Positions 16,076 through 24,463 of a stretch of 64,000 nucleotides of DNA are shown here, in pieces. The notes beneath the pieces are model-generated. The model saw nothing but the letters and a program-made list of their open reading frames with translations, ran no database searches and had not been told where the DNA came from. This stretch comes from an uncultured Flammeovirgaceae bacterium (GTDB lineage: Bacteria > Bacteroidota > Bacteroidia > Cytophagales > Cyclobacteriaceae), in assembly GCA_937883755.1 (NCBI GenBank), contig CAKZYA010000001.1:215050-279049 (forward strand). The letters are read 5' to 3'. Numbering within the stretch: position 1 is the first letter of the stretch; each line of letters opens with the position of its first letter. A program made the position numbers and the translations under genes.

Positions 16076-16738
16076 ATGCAATTCTTCCGCTTAACTCTAC
16101 GTATAAAGTCTTTAGCGACACTTGGTGCTCTTTTATTTTGGTCAAGTACTTTCGCTCAAGCGCAAGAGCTTGGTGCCTTTACAGAAAATGCTGACGTGGG
16201 GAGTCCACAACTTCCTGGTTCGGCGGAATACGATGCGGCTACTCAGACTTATACGCTACGGGGTGCAGGTTACAATATCTGGTTTGAGCGAGACGAATTT
16301 CATTACCTATACCGTAAACAATCTGGCGATTTTGTGGCTACTGCTCACTTTGAGTTTGTGGGGGATGGAGTTGACGCTCACCGTAAAACTGGTTGGATGA
16401 TTCGAGAATCGCTGGCCGATACTGCCGTTCACCTCAGTGCGGTAGCCCACGGCGATGGTCTTACAGTGCTTCAATGGCGACCGGAGCCGGGTGCTGCCAT
16501 GCGCGACCCGGAAGATGAGATATTTTTCCCGGATAGAAATATAGATATCATTCAACTAGAGCGTAAGGGGAAAACTATCATCATGCGAGTAGCTAAGGAA
16601 GGAGAAGAACTTCAACTGGTGGGTTCTCATACAACGGAACGTTTACCGGAAGAAATCTTGATCGGCTTGTTTGTCTGCTCCCACAATCCTGATGTGGTAG
16701 AAGAAGCTATTATTCGAGATGTGAAGATCGAGGAATAA
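16076..16738 (+). CDS. secreted DUF1349-like (concanavalin-fold) protein
   Basis: A 220-residue protein with a signal peptide (cleavage near TFAQA|QE). The mature part follows the pattern of DUF1349/regulation-of-arabinose-type jelly-roll domains: LRGAGYNIWFERDEFHYLY, then SGDFVATAHFEF, GWMIRES and EEILIGLFVCSH. In Bacteroidota, proteins like this often sit beside TolB-type propellers, but no such gene is here. Carbohydrate binding is the usual guess. It ends 64 bases before the convergent Crp/Fnr gene, with no obvious terminator. Confidence 0.75.
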   Translation: MQFFRLTLRIKSLATLGALLFWSSTFAQAQELGAFTENADVGSPQLPGSAEYDAATQTYTLRGAGYNIWFERDEFHYLYRKQSGDFVATAHFEFVGDGVDAHRKTGWMIRESLADTAVHLSAVAHGDGLTVLQWRPEPGAAMRDPEDEIFFPDRNIDIIQLERKGKTIIMRVAKEGEELQLVGSHTTERLPEEILIGLFVCSHNPDVVEEAIIRDVKIEE

Positions 16739-16802
16739 AAAAGTGTAGGCGAGAAGTAGAAAGCAGTCCAATCGTATTCCACCAACCTTGCTTACTTTGT
16801 CA

Positions 16803-17375
16803 TCAAGTACTAATCCGCTTACGAATACGACTAAGCGAAACCGGGGTAATGCCCAGAAAAGAGGCAATATAGTGCTGGGGTACGCGCTGAAACCATTCGG
16901 GTTGAGCCGCCACTAGCTTCTGGTAACGTTCTTCGGGTGAGTCGAGAATGTAGGATGATAGAATACGTTGGGCGTTGATGAACCGCTGCTCGGCAATGCG
17001 ACGGGCCATTATCTGAAAATTGACCGAGTAATTATAGGCTTTCATTAGATTCTCGTAGCTGATTACCAGCAGTTCGCTATCCTCTAATGTCTCTAGGCAC
17101 TGCTGGCTAGGTGATTGCTGTAACAGACTTTCTAATGAGGTGGCAAACAGATTTTCGAGAAAGATAAATGCCGTAATTTCTTCTCCTTCTTTGGGATAAA
17201 ACAGACGTAAACATCCCTTGTTAATAAAGTAGATTTCTTTAGTAACTTCCCCTTCGCTTACCAGTGCAAACTTTTTAGGCACTTCGCGATATACGCATTG
17301 ACTTTCCAGATAGGTTAGTTCTGAAGCGGATAAAGGGGCGAGCTGAGTCACGTAGCTCCGAAGTTGAGAATACAT
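16803..17375 (-). CDS. Crp/Fnr family transcriptional regulator
   Basis: A 190-residue regulator with an N-terminal cyclic-nucleotide-binding fold (about 5-120, including EVTKEIYFINKGCLRLFY) and a C-terminal helix-turn-helix (YIASFLGITPVSLSRIRKRI). This is the short Bacteroidota type common in stress and redox control. I chose the ATG at 17375 because it follows the stop of the upstream NTF2-like gene by one base; the open frame itself runs further back. The effector and targets are unknown. Tight coupling suggests that it is co-expressed with the NTF2-like gene. Confidence 0.88.
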   Translation of the reverse strand: MYSQLRSYVTQLAPLSASELTYLESQCVYREVPKKFALVSEGEVTKEIYFINKGCLRLFYPKEGEEITAFIFLENLFATSLESLLQQSPSQQCLETLEDSELLVISYENLMKAYNYSVNFQIMARRIAEQRFINAQRILSSYILDSPEERYQKLVAAQPEWFQRVPQHYIASFLGITPVSLSRIRKRIST

Positions 17376-17376
17376 A

Positions 17377-17760
17377 TTAAGCAGAAGGTAAGCCAAACGC
17401 CGAAATATTGGCATAGACCCGCCAATCGCCAATCTTGTTTCCTTCAAAGCGGTATATGTCGGTGCAGGGTACTACGATGTTAGTCTGATCTTTTAACCGG
17501 AAAAAAAACGAATCAACCTCTACAACCAATGTGTTGTCCTGACTTACGACCAGTTTCATGTCATGACCCTTCCACTGCACTAGGCTATTTTGCCAGGACA
17601 TATATTGCTCGATACCCGTGATCCCGTAGACCGGCTCCCGGTCAGCTACTTTGTATAATGCCTGGGGAGTAAAGTAGTTGGCTGCGGCTGCCCAATCACC
17701 TTGACCTACAAGTTGCTCCATTTTCTGGACAATATCTAACAAATCTGCAGTTCGGTTCAT
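17377..17760 (-). CDS. NTF2-like (SnoaL/ketosteroid isomerase-like) protein
   Basis: About 127 residues from the ATG at 17760 (start chosen because the NTF2 fold begins there with MNRTADLLDIVQKMEQL; the frame is open up to 17820). The pattern WAAAANYFTPQAL, then GITGIEQYMSWQN and DIYRFEGNKIGDWRVY is typical of SnoaL-like cone-fold proteins, which may be enzymes or small-ligand binders. There is no signal peptide. The Crp/Fnr gene follows after a single base. Confidence 0.85.
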   Translation of the reverse strand: MNRTADLLDIVQKMEQLVGQGDWAAAANYFTPQALYKVADREPVYGITGIEQYMSWQNSLVQWKGHDMKLVVSQDNTLVVEVDSFFFRLKDQTNIVVPCTDIYRFEGNKIGDWRVYANISAFGLPSA

Positions 17761-18075
17761 TAATAGTTGTTTAGAGTCTCGTATTGAGGTAGGGGAAAGA
17801 ATTACTTCTATTACGCCCAACGAAGTATAGGGGTTACGATCATTTCCATGTACGATCTACCTTAATGACTGTGACAGATCAATATTGACTAAAGGACTAG
17901 TATATTCTTCATGAAAGTCAAAGTAGTTAAGTTAAAATACTTAGCTCCGAAGTTGGAAATACAGGCTGTCTTCAGGATTTTGTAAGATGGGAGCTTCGCA
18001 AAACGGCGGTTTTGTACTAACTTGACCGTCCGCAAACTACATCGTCTAATTTTTTATCAAAGAATACGCAACATA
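17761..18075. other. divergent intergenic region
   Basis: This is the 315-base promoter region between the NTF2-like gene (left) and the Gfo/Idh/MocA gene (right). It contains CAAAAC-GGCG-GTTTTG (17999-18014), a perfect 6-bp dyad that could be an operator for the rightward gene. It also holds a 22-base near copy (17942-17963) of the start region of the Crp/Fnr gene. No RNA gene or open frame is evident. Confidence 0.4.
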
Positions 18076-19545
18076 ATGGAAAAAAGACCTAACAAGAAGA
18101 ATGCTCTACCTCGCCGCGATTTCCTGAAAGGAGCCGCCACCTCCGCCGCCTCGTTTATGATTGTTCCTCGCCACGTGTTGGGCGGGACTGGCTACCAGGC
18201 TCCTAGCGATACTGTGAATGTAGCTGCCATTGGTGCCGGAGGCATGGGCGCGAACAACATGCGAAGCCTTACCAGCCAAAATATTGTGGCCTTAGCTGAT
18301 GTAGACTACAACCGAGTAAAAGAGTCGGTAAGTCGTGATGACCGAGCTGAATTGAAAGCCGCTTACGAGAAAGCCACCTGGTACAAAGACTTCCGTAAAA
18401 TGATGGAAGAGCAGAAAGATGATATTGATGCAGTAGTAATCGCTACACCCGATCACTTTCACGCGGTAGCCGCTAGTGCAGCCATGCAAATGGGTAAGCA
18501 CGTTTACGTACAAAAACCGTTGACCTACTCAGTAAAAGAAGCCCGCGAGCTAAAGCGAATCGCTAAGGAAACGGGCGTAGTCACCCAAATGGGAAACCAG
18601 GGGCACTCTAGTGATGATGCCCGTCAAGTGAATGAGTGGGTACAAGCGGGAGCAATTGGTGCAGTGCGAGAAGTACACGTTTGGACGAATCGCCCGATTT
18701 GGCCTCAGGGTGTTCCTCGCCCTACTGCCGAAGTAGGTAACGATATGAAATGGAACCGGGGTGGTTTAGAAGACCGTATGATCAAAGCCATGCATGGTAA
18801 ATACAAAGTGCCGAAGGATTTGGACTGGGATGTATTCTTAGGGCCTGCTCCCTACCGTGAGTACCACCCAATTTATCATCCTTTCAACTGGCGAGGCTGG
18901 GTCGATTGGGGTGTCGGAGCCTTGGGCGATATGGGAGCTCACTTGGTAGATCACCCGTATTGGGCACTCGGACTAGAATACCCTGATACAGTACAAGGAA
19001 CTTCTACTCCCTGGGGCGGTGACGAAGAAGACCGGGCGACGTATCCGCTATCCACCACGGTTCACTATACTTTCCCAGCGCGAGGTATGCTACCCGAAGT
19101 AACCATGCATTGGTACGATGGTGGGTTGATGCCCGCTCGTCCGGCGGAACTACCTGATGACGTAGAACTAGACCGAGGTGGGGGAGTAATCTTCCAAGGA
19201 GAGAAAGGGATACTGTACCACAAAACCTATGGTTCCGATCCGCAGATGTACCCGCAATCGCTGATGGAACAATACGCGGACACACCTCAAACCTACGAAC
19301 GTATTGAAGGAGGTCGAGGTGCTCACGAAATGAACTGGATTCGTGCCATTAAAGGTGAGGAGAAAATTTCTTGTCCGTTTGAGTATGCAGCCCCATTGAA
19401 CGAGACGATGCTGTTGGGAGTAGTTGCCCTGCACGCTCCGGGCGAGATACTGCGTTACGACGGCGAGAAAATGGAATTTACCAACAATAAAGATGTGAAC
19501 CGCCACCTCCACCGCGAGTATCGCGACGGTTGGGCGATAGCCTAA
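18076..19545 (+). CDS. Gfo/Idh/MocA family oxidoreductase, Tat-exported
   Basis: An exported NAD(P)-dependent sugar oxidoreductase of 489 residues. The start is the ATG at 18076 (a TTG at 18022 is in frame but lacks support), giving a twin-arginine signal with [17 protein letters not shown]. The Rossmann motif is [12 protein letters not shown] and the conserved lysine lies in [10 protein letters not shown], where the usual EKP is QKP. The C-terminal half has the GFO_IDH_MocA bacterial alpha/beta domain ([16 protein letters not shown]). Tat export fits a protein folded with bound cofactor. Relatives oxidise sugars or form 3-keto-glycosides in the periplasm; the substrate here is unknown. A hairpin terminator follows. 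Confidence 0.92.
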   Translation: MEKRPNKKNALPRRDFLKGAATSAASFMIVPRHVLGGTGYQAPSDTVNVAAIGAGGMGANNMRSLTSQNIVALADVDYNRVKESVSRDDRAELKAAYEKATWYKDFRKMMEEQKDDIDAVVIATPDHFHAVAASAAMQMGKHVYVQKPLTYSVKEARELKRIAKETGVVTQMGNQGHSSDDARQVNEWVQAGAIGAVREVHVWTNRPIWPQGVPRPTAEVGNDMKWNRGGLEDRMIKAMHGKYKVPKDLDWDVFLGPAPYREYHPIYHPFNWRGWVDWGVGALGDMGAHLVDHPYWALGLEYPDTVQGTSTPWGGDEEDRATYPLSTTVHYTFPARGMLPEVTMHWYDGGLMPARPAELPDDVELDRGGGVIFQGEKGILYHKTYGSDPQMYPQSLMEQYADTPQTYERIEGGRGAHEMNWIRAIKGEEKISCPFEYAAPLNETMLLGVVALHAPGEILRYDGEKMEFTNNKDVNRHLHREYRDGWAIA

Positions 19546-19565
19546 TTTTACTTTTTATAGCTCTG

Positions 19566-19593
19566 AAGCCTGATCACTTGATTGGGCTTTTTT
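19566..19593 (+). terminator. intrinsic terminator after the Gfo/Idh/MocA gene
   Basis: AAGCCTGATC (19566-19575) pairs with GATTGGGCTT (19580-19589) over a 4-base loop, with two G-T pairs, followed by a run of T. Confidence 0.6.
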
Positions 19594-19695
19594 GTCATCA
19601 GGTTGCTAACAATTATTCTTTTGTTTTTAATGCAAACTTCTTACTAGGCAGTATTAGCGACTAATACCAAAGCAAAGTAAGTTAATTCCTCATGT

Positions 19696-20655
19696 ATGAA
19701 AATTAAACTAGTTGCTCTTCCCCTTCTTCTGAGTGGCTTTATGCCTTTTGTATCAATTTGGGCGCAATCGCTCAACATTACCTATTCAGGAGTTGTATTC
19801 GATAATGACGATCACCGGGATACATACACTGAAGAAATGCTTATGATTGCCGAGCATTTGGGTGTTCTCGACCTCAAAGCGATTATCACCACGTACCAAC
19901 ATAGTGAATATCCTGAGTTTGTAGAGGGGCGAGAAGAAATACAGAAAAAAGCCGAACAAGCTGGTCTACAGGTTGACTACGCTCTGTTTTCTGGCACCGA
20001 TCAAATCCTTGCAATTCCATCATCGGGAAAGATAGAAGATACTGAGCCTATCGATATTAACGGCAGTCAATTTATTGTATCTGAAGCAAAAAAAGCTTCA
20101 CCGGAACAACCTCTGGCCATCTTAACCGGTGGACAACTAACTTCGGTCGCTAATGCGTATCTTTTAGATAGTACTATTAGTGATCGAGTTATCGTTCTAG
20201 GATTATTTGGGGCGCCTGAAATCGACTATAATGCTAATCTAGATGCTTGGGCTTGGACGATTATTCTCGCTAAAATGAAGGTGGTTTCATTTAAGTTTAG
20301 AGAAGATAATGGTGATTTTGGAAAGGCCTTTCTTCAAATGCCCTCTGTGCCTAAAGATCGCTTACAAGAAGTACTTCCTCGCAATGCATTCACTCAGTGG
20401 ATGATTGACAAGCGACATCCTAGTCAGGAAGTTTTACAGCGAGATGGTGACGGTAATGCTTTAGCCACTTTGTTAAGTGACAAGTATGTAACTGACTACC
20501 AAAGATGGTCTTTTCAAAAGATTGACCCCGACAATCATCACCCTATTATGGTATTGGATCAGGAAGGAAAAGTATACGAGGTTCTAGGTGCTAATAAGGA
20601 AATTGGTACTGAGGCCTATTGGCAACTTCTCACCTCTTATGCCCAAGATCATTGA
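19696..20655 (+). CDS. secreted nucleoside-hydrolase-like protein
   Basis: A 319-residue exported protein (signal peptide cleaved near IWAQ|S). The N-terminal VVFDNDDHRD replaces the DTDxGxDD calcium motif of inosine-uridine nucleoside hydrolases, and the central AILTGGQLTSVANAYLLD matches their conserved TGPLTNLA-type segment. The fold assignment is therefore reasonable, but the metal site is divergent and the C-terminal His region is unclear, so hydrolase activity is not assured. It stands alone, after a terminator and about 210 bases before the M1 peptidase gene. Confidence 0.65.
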   Translation: MKIKLVALPLLLSGFMPFVSIWAQSLNITYSGVVFDNDDHRDTYTEEMLMIAEHLGVLDLKAIITTYQHSEYPEFVEGREEIQKKAEQAGLQVDYALFSGTDQILAIPSSGKIEDTEPIDINGSQFIVSEAKKASPEQPLAILTGGQLTSVANAYLLDSTISDRVIVLGLFGAPEIDYNANLDAWAWTIILAKMKVVSFKFREDNGDFGKAFLQMPSVPKDRLQEVLPRNAFTQWMIDKRHPSQEVLQRDGDGNALATLLSDKYVTDYQRWSFQKIDPDNHHPIMVLDQEGKVYEVLGANKEIGTEAYWQLLTSYAQDH

Positions 20656-20716
20656 GTTATGTTCTCGTTGTAATCGTTTTTGGGTTCATATCCTCGCTAG
20701 TAATACTAATCTGTAG

Positions 20717-20733
20717 CTGCATGAATTATGCAG
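20717..20733. repeat. short hairpin in intergenic DNA
   Basis: CTGCAT-GAATT-ATGCAG is a perfect 6-bp inverted repeat between the nucleoside-hydrolase-like gene and the M1 peptidase gene. It has no T run, so a protein-binding site is more likely than a terminator. Function unknown. Confidence 0.3.
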
Positions 20734-20864
20734 TTGTTCGCTCAACACAATCTTCTGATACAAAATAGAATTACCATTCATCATACTAACTTTTTGTGAT
20801 CTCCCAACACTATCTTCTAATGGATTTGAGTATATTGCCTACTTATTTCTAACCTATTAATGTT

Positions 20865-23207
20865 ATGCGCCACTACTTTTTACTTTTCATTCTATCGATC
20901 GTTTTTGCGCCTGCCGGACTATTAGCTCAAAAAAAGCAACATACTGATAAGTTTGAACAGCTAGGCCCCGCTATGCTGCCTACTCCCAATGTATATCGGG
21001 CGGGTTCTGGGGCACCAGGGCATCAATACTGGCAGCAACGTGCCGACTATAAAATTAAGTGTGAGATCAACGATGATAATCAACGACTAACTGGTTCGGA
21101 GACGATCACCTACTACAATAATTCCCCCGATGTGCTGGATTACTTGTGGCTGCAACTCGATCAGAACATGCGAGCGGAAGACTCGGATACCTACAAGACC
21201 CGCACCAACAGCATTTCTGACAAGATGAATGTTGATAACCTAGAGACAATCATGGGTTATGATTTCGATGGTGGGCATAAAATTCAGGCAGTGAAAGATG
21301 CCAGTGGTAATGACATTTCCTACACGATCAACCGTACCATGATGCGGGTAGATATTACTGAGCCACTGAAGCCGGGGGAAAATGTGACCTTCTCAGTGGA
21401 CTGGTACTATAATATCAATGACCGTAACCTGATGGGAGGTCGGGGTGGCTATGAGTATTTTCCCGGTGATGGCAACTACCTGTACACCATTACCCAGTGG
21501 TTTCCCCGTATGGCGGTGTACGACGATCATAACGGTTGGCAACATAAGCAGTTTTTAGGGCGGGGCGAGTTCGCTCTTACGTTCGGTGACTATGAAGTAG
21601 AAATTACCGTTCCTTCTGATCATATCGTAGCTTCTACCGGAACCCTGCAAAATCCTGGAGAGGTACTTACCGAGGAGCAACAAGATTTACTAGCCCAATC
21701 CAAAACGGCTGATAAGCCAGTAATCATCGTTAGTCAGGATGAAGTAGAAAAAAAAGAGAAACGGCAAGCCAAAGACACCAAAACCTGGATTTATCATGCC
21801 GATAGCGTGCGCGATTTTGCCTTCGGTAGCTCGCGTAAGTATATCTGGGATGCGATGGGCGTAGATATTGACGGACGTACTGTCATGGCGATGTCCTACT
21901 ATCCCAAGGAAGGGAACCCGCTATGGGAGCAGTACTCTACCGAAGTAGTAGCGCATACTTTGAAAACTTACTCTAAGTTTACTATTCCGTATCCGTACCC
22001 CAAAGCCATTTCAGTGGAAGCTTCTAATGGTATGGAGTATCCTATGATTTGCTTTAATTACGGTCGCCCCGCTGCCGATGGTACGTACTCCGAACGAATT
22101 AAGTACGGGATGATTGGGGTGATTATTCACGAGGTAGGTCATAACTTCTTCCCCATGATTGTCAACTCCGACGAGCGGCAGTGGACTTGGATGGATGAAG
22201 GGCTGAATACTTTTGTGCAATACTTAACCGAACAGGAGTGGGATCGAAACTATCCTTCTCGCCGTGGTCCAGCGTTCAAAATTGTGCCCTATATGAGTGG
22301 TGATAAATCACAGATCAGCCCGATCATGACCAACTCGGACCAGGTACAGAACCTTGGACCTAATGCTTACGCCAAACCCGCTACTGCGTTGAATATTCTG
22401 CGGGAGACTGTAATGGGACGTGATCTATTTGACTATGCTTTCAAAACATATGCTGAACGCTGGGCTTTTAAGCACCCTGAGCCGGGCGACTTCTTCCGCA
22501 CGATGGAAGATGCTTCCGGTACCGATCTGGATTGGTTTTGGCGAGGTTGGTTCTACACTGTAGATCATGTAGATGTTGGTATTGATGGGGTAAAATACTA
22601 TCAGATTAACACCAAGAACCCTGAAGTAGAAAAGCCAATTGCTAGACAACGTTACCAGGAGCGGGAAAAACACATTAGCCAAACATACAATGAACAGGAC
22701 GTAGCCACTACAGCGATTGAAGCTGACCCATCGCTACGGGATTTCTACAACCGCTATGATCCGTTCTCAGTAACCCCTGCTGACCAGCAGGCCTACGATT
22801 CGTTTGTTGCAGGGTTAGACGCCAAAGAGCGTAAGCTGGTAGAATCAGGGAAACACTTTTACGAAATCAGTTTGAGCAACGTGGGTGGATTAATAACGCC
22901 CGTTATTCTTGGCTGGACGTATGAAGATGGTAGCACCGAGATTGAGCGTATTCCAGCTGAAATATGGCGATATAATTCAGAGACGGTTACCAAAGTATTT
23001 GCTAAAGATAAGAAAGTAGCTCAAATCGTAGTTGACCCTTACCGAGAGACTGCCGATACTGATGAGACTAATAACTACTTTCCGAAGCAGAACATACCGA
23101 CTCGTTTCGAGGTGTTTAAGCAAAAGCAGCGCACTCGGGGTACTTCCGGTCCCAATCCTATGCAGCAGCAACGAGGCAGAAGCAATAGTAATGTAGGCAA
23201 CGAATAG
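20865..23207 (+). CDS. secreted M1 family metallopeptidase
   Basis: A 780-residue zinc aminopeptidase-type enzyme with a signal peptide (cleavage near LLAQ). The zinc site is HEVGH (His422, Glu423, His426) followed 18 residues later by the third ligand Glu445 in WMDEGLNTF, exactly the gluzincin spacing. An N-terminal beta-sandwich precedes it (about 40-260), and the C-terminal part after 560 is less conserved, ending in a Gln/Arg/Gly/Asn-rich tail. The GAMEN-like segment is read as EASNGMEYPMICF. It probably trims peptides in the periplasm. The gene is followed by palindromic repeat copy B and a convergent gene. Confidence 0.92.
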   Translation: MRHYFLLFILSIVFAPAGLLAQKKQHTDKFEQLGPAMLPTPNVYRAGSGAPGHQYWQQRADYKIKCEINDDNQRLTGSETITYYNNSPDVLDYLWLQLDQNMRAEDSDTYKTRTNSISDKMNVDNLETIMGYDFDGGHKIQAVKDASGNDISYTINRTMMRVDITEPLKPGENVTFSVDWYYNINDRNLMGGRGGYEYFPGDGNYLYTITQWFPRMAVYDDHNGWQHKQFLGRGEFALTFGDYEVEITVPSDHIVASTGTLQNPGEVLTEEQQDLLAQSKTADKPVIIVSQDEVEKKEKRQAKDTKTWIYHADSVRDFAFGSSRKYIWDAMGVDIDGRTVMAMSYYPKEGNPLWEQYSTEVVAHTLKTYSKFTIPYPYPKAISVEASNGMEYPMICFNYGRPAADGTYSERIKYGMIGVIIHEVGHNFFPMIVNSDERQWTWMDEGLNTFVQYLTEQEWDRNYPSRRGPAFKIVPYMSGDKSQISPIMTNSDQVQNLGPNAYAKPATALNILRETVMGRDLFDYAFKTYAERWAFKHPEPGDFFRTMEDASGTDLDWFWRGWFYTVDHVDVGIDGVKYYQINTKNPEVEKPIARQRYQEREKHISQTYNEQDVATTAIEADPSLRDFYNRYDPFSVTPADQQAYDSFVAGLDAKERKLVESGKHFYEISLSNVGGLITPVILGWTYEDGSTEIERIPAEIWRYNSETVTKVFAKDKKVAQIVVDPYRETADTDETNNYFPKQNIPTRFEVFKQKQRTRGTSGPNPMQQQRGRSNSNVGNE

Positions 23208-23210
23208 CGA

Positions 23211-23286
23211 TTAGTCCACGGTCGATAGTCCACAGATATTATTTCCGCGTATAGCAAATCACTGTGGACTGTCGGCTATTGACTAA
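23211..23286. repeat. heptad-periodic imperfect palindrome, copy B
   Basis: This fills the 82 bases between two convergent genes. AGTCCACAG (23227-23235) pairs perfectly with CTGTGGACT (23262-23270) around a 26-base loop. Outward, 7-base steps continue: TAGTCCA, CGGTCGA, TAGTCCA on the left and TGTGGAC, TGTCGGC, TATTGAC on the right. It shares AGTCCACGGTCGA and CTGTGGACT exactly with copy A at 10563. It might also serve as a bidirectional terminator. Confidence 0.7.
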
Positions 23287-23289
23287 AAA

Positions 23290-23820
23290 CTAGTACTCAA
23301 TTGTTTCTTCTACTCGACCGCATTTGAGCATTTGGTCGCCGAAGTAGGGGTTGCGAATTTCTTCAACATTACTCAGCCAGTACGCCCCTCGGTTATCAAA
23401 CGCCATGGGGCAGTACTGCTTGTAGAGGGTCTTATCGCCTTCACTTTGGCTTTCCAGCAGCTCGTATACTGATACCGAAAGGCTGTCAAAGTACGTGCGT
23501 TGGGTGTCTAGGTCTTCCGTAGTGGCAATTTGTTTGGCACTTTGCTGCACACCCATCATATTGGTAGCATCAATCACTTCCAGCATCTTAGTAGCTTTGG
23601 CTTGCGTTTCCTCAGAATTTGACGCTACTAGGGCATCTTTCAGCAAAAGATATTGGTCCACTACCTGAGCGAGGTTGCGATCCTCTGCGGTAGGCTTCTT
23701 CGAGGTTTCAGAAACTATATTGGAAGCATCGGCTGATTGCTCCTGAGTAGAACTGCTACAGCCAATTATAGTTAAAATAAGTACGGTGGCAAGAATTAGG
23801 GTTTTTATTGGGGTAAGCAT
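23290..23820 (-). CDS. DUF3347 domain lipoprotein
   Basis: A 176-residue lipoprotein from the ATG at 23820 (nine codons inside a longer open frame), whose signal ends LTIIGC. The DUF3347 domain shows the two hallmarks: a helical N-terminal part around VDQYLLLKDALVASN and the C-terminal YCPMAFDNRGAYWLS followed by EIRNPYFGDQMLKCG. In Bacteroidota this domain is associated with copper and other heavy-metal efflux or cytochrome proteins, and the conserved Cys, Met and His may bind metal. No efflux pump gene is nearby. Leftward genes for a TlpA-like protein and a glycosidase lie upstream. Confidence 0.88.
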   Translation of the reverse strand: MLTPIKTLILATVLILTIIGCSSSTQEQSADASNIVSETSKKPTAEDRNLAQVVDQYLLLKDALVASNSEETQAKATKMLEVIDATNMMGVQQSAKQIATTEDLDTQRTYFDSLSVSVYELLESQSEGDKTLYKQYCPMAFDNRGAYWLSNVEEIRNPYFGDQMLKCGRVEETIEY

Positions 23821-23886
23821 ATAATCTTGGGGTTTGTTGTGGTGCAATTTAATTATTCTTTAAAAGTAGTGCTTACGTAAGACCAT

Positions 23887-24408
23887 TCAATCTAAAGACT
23901 TTAGCTGGTTCATAGGCTCGGGCTCATTCCACTCTTGACTGCCGATAACCGTTTCTACCAGTTCGCTCTGAGAATTGATTAAGAATGTAGTGGGTAGGGA
24001 GTATATATTCAGGCTTTCAATAGGAGTTTTGGTGTGCACAAATTGAAAATCAAAATCCCGCTTCTCAGTGAATTTCCTGATTTTATCTAAATCCTCGTAA
24101 GAAGCTGCCAGGAAGACATACTCTTCACCCAATTGTTGAGCCGCCTTACTCATGGAAGGCATTTCTAGAATGCAAGGCTTGCACCAAGTTGCCCAGAAGT
24201 TGAGAAATACTTTCTTTCCCTTGAATTTTTCCCAGGAGATAGGCTTCCCTTCCAAATCAAGCAGTTCAATGGAGATAATGTCCACTTCCTCATCGGCAAC
24301 TGCCGGAGCTACGGCGGCTTCGCGTATCTGTTCTTGCCTCGAGGCACTGTCCGGCGACGAACATCCGGTAAGAAATAGTCCTAAAAGCAGTGAGATGAGA
24401 TAATTCAT
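23887..24408 (-). CDS. TlpA-like thiol-disulfide reductase lipoprotein
   Basis: About 173 residues from the ATG at 24408, chosen because it opens a lipoprotein signal (MNYLISLLLGLFLTGC) inside a longer open frame. The thioredoxin fold carries WCKPC in FWATWCKPCILEMPSM and the cis-Pro in LPTTFLIN. TlpA-type proteins keep periplasmic cysteines reduced, often for cytochrome c maturation. It lies 66 bases upstream of the DUF3347 lipoprotein gene in the same direction, which fits a shared role in periplasmic thiol or metal handling. Confidence 0.9.
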   Translation of the reverse strand: MNYLISLLLGLFLTGCSSPDSASRQEQIREAAVAPAVADEEVDIISIELLDLEGKPISWEKFKGKKVFLNFWATWCKPCILEMPSMSKAAQQLGEEYVFLAASYEDLDKIRKFTEKRDFDFQFVHTKTPIESLNIYSLPTTFLINSQSELVETVIGSQEWNEPEPMNQLKSLD

Positions 24409-24463
24409 GGTTGCAAAATTCTTGGTAATTACGGATTGTCGTATTGATGAAGGTAGGCGCAAA

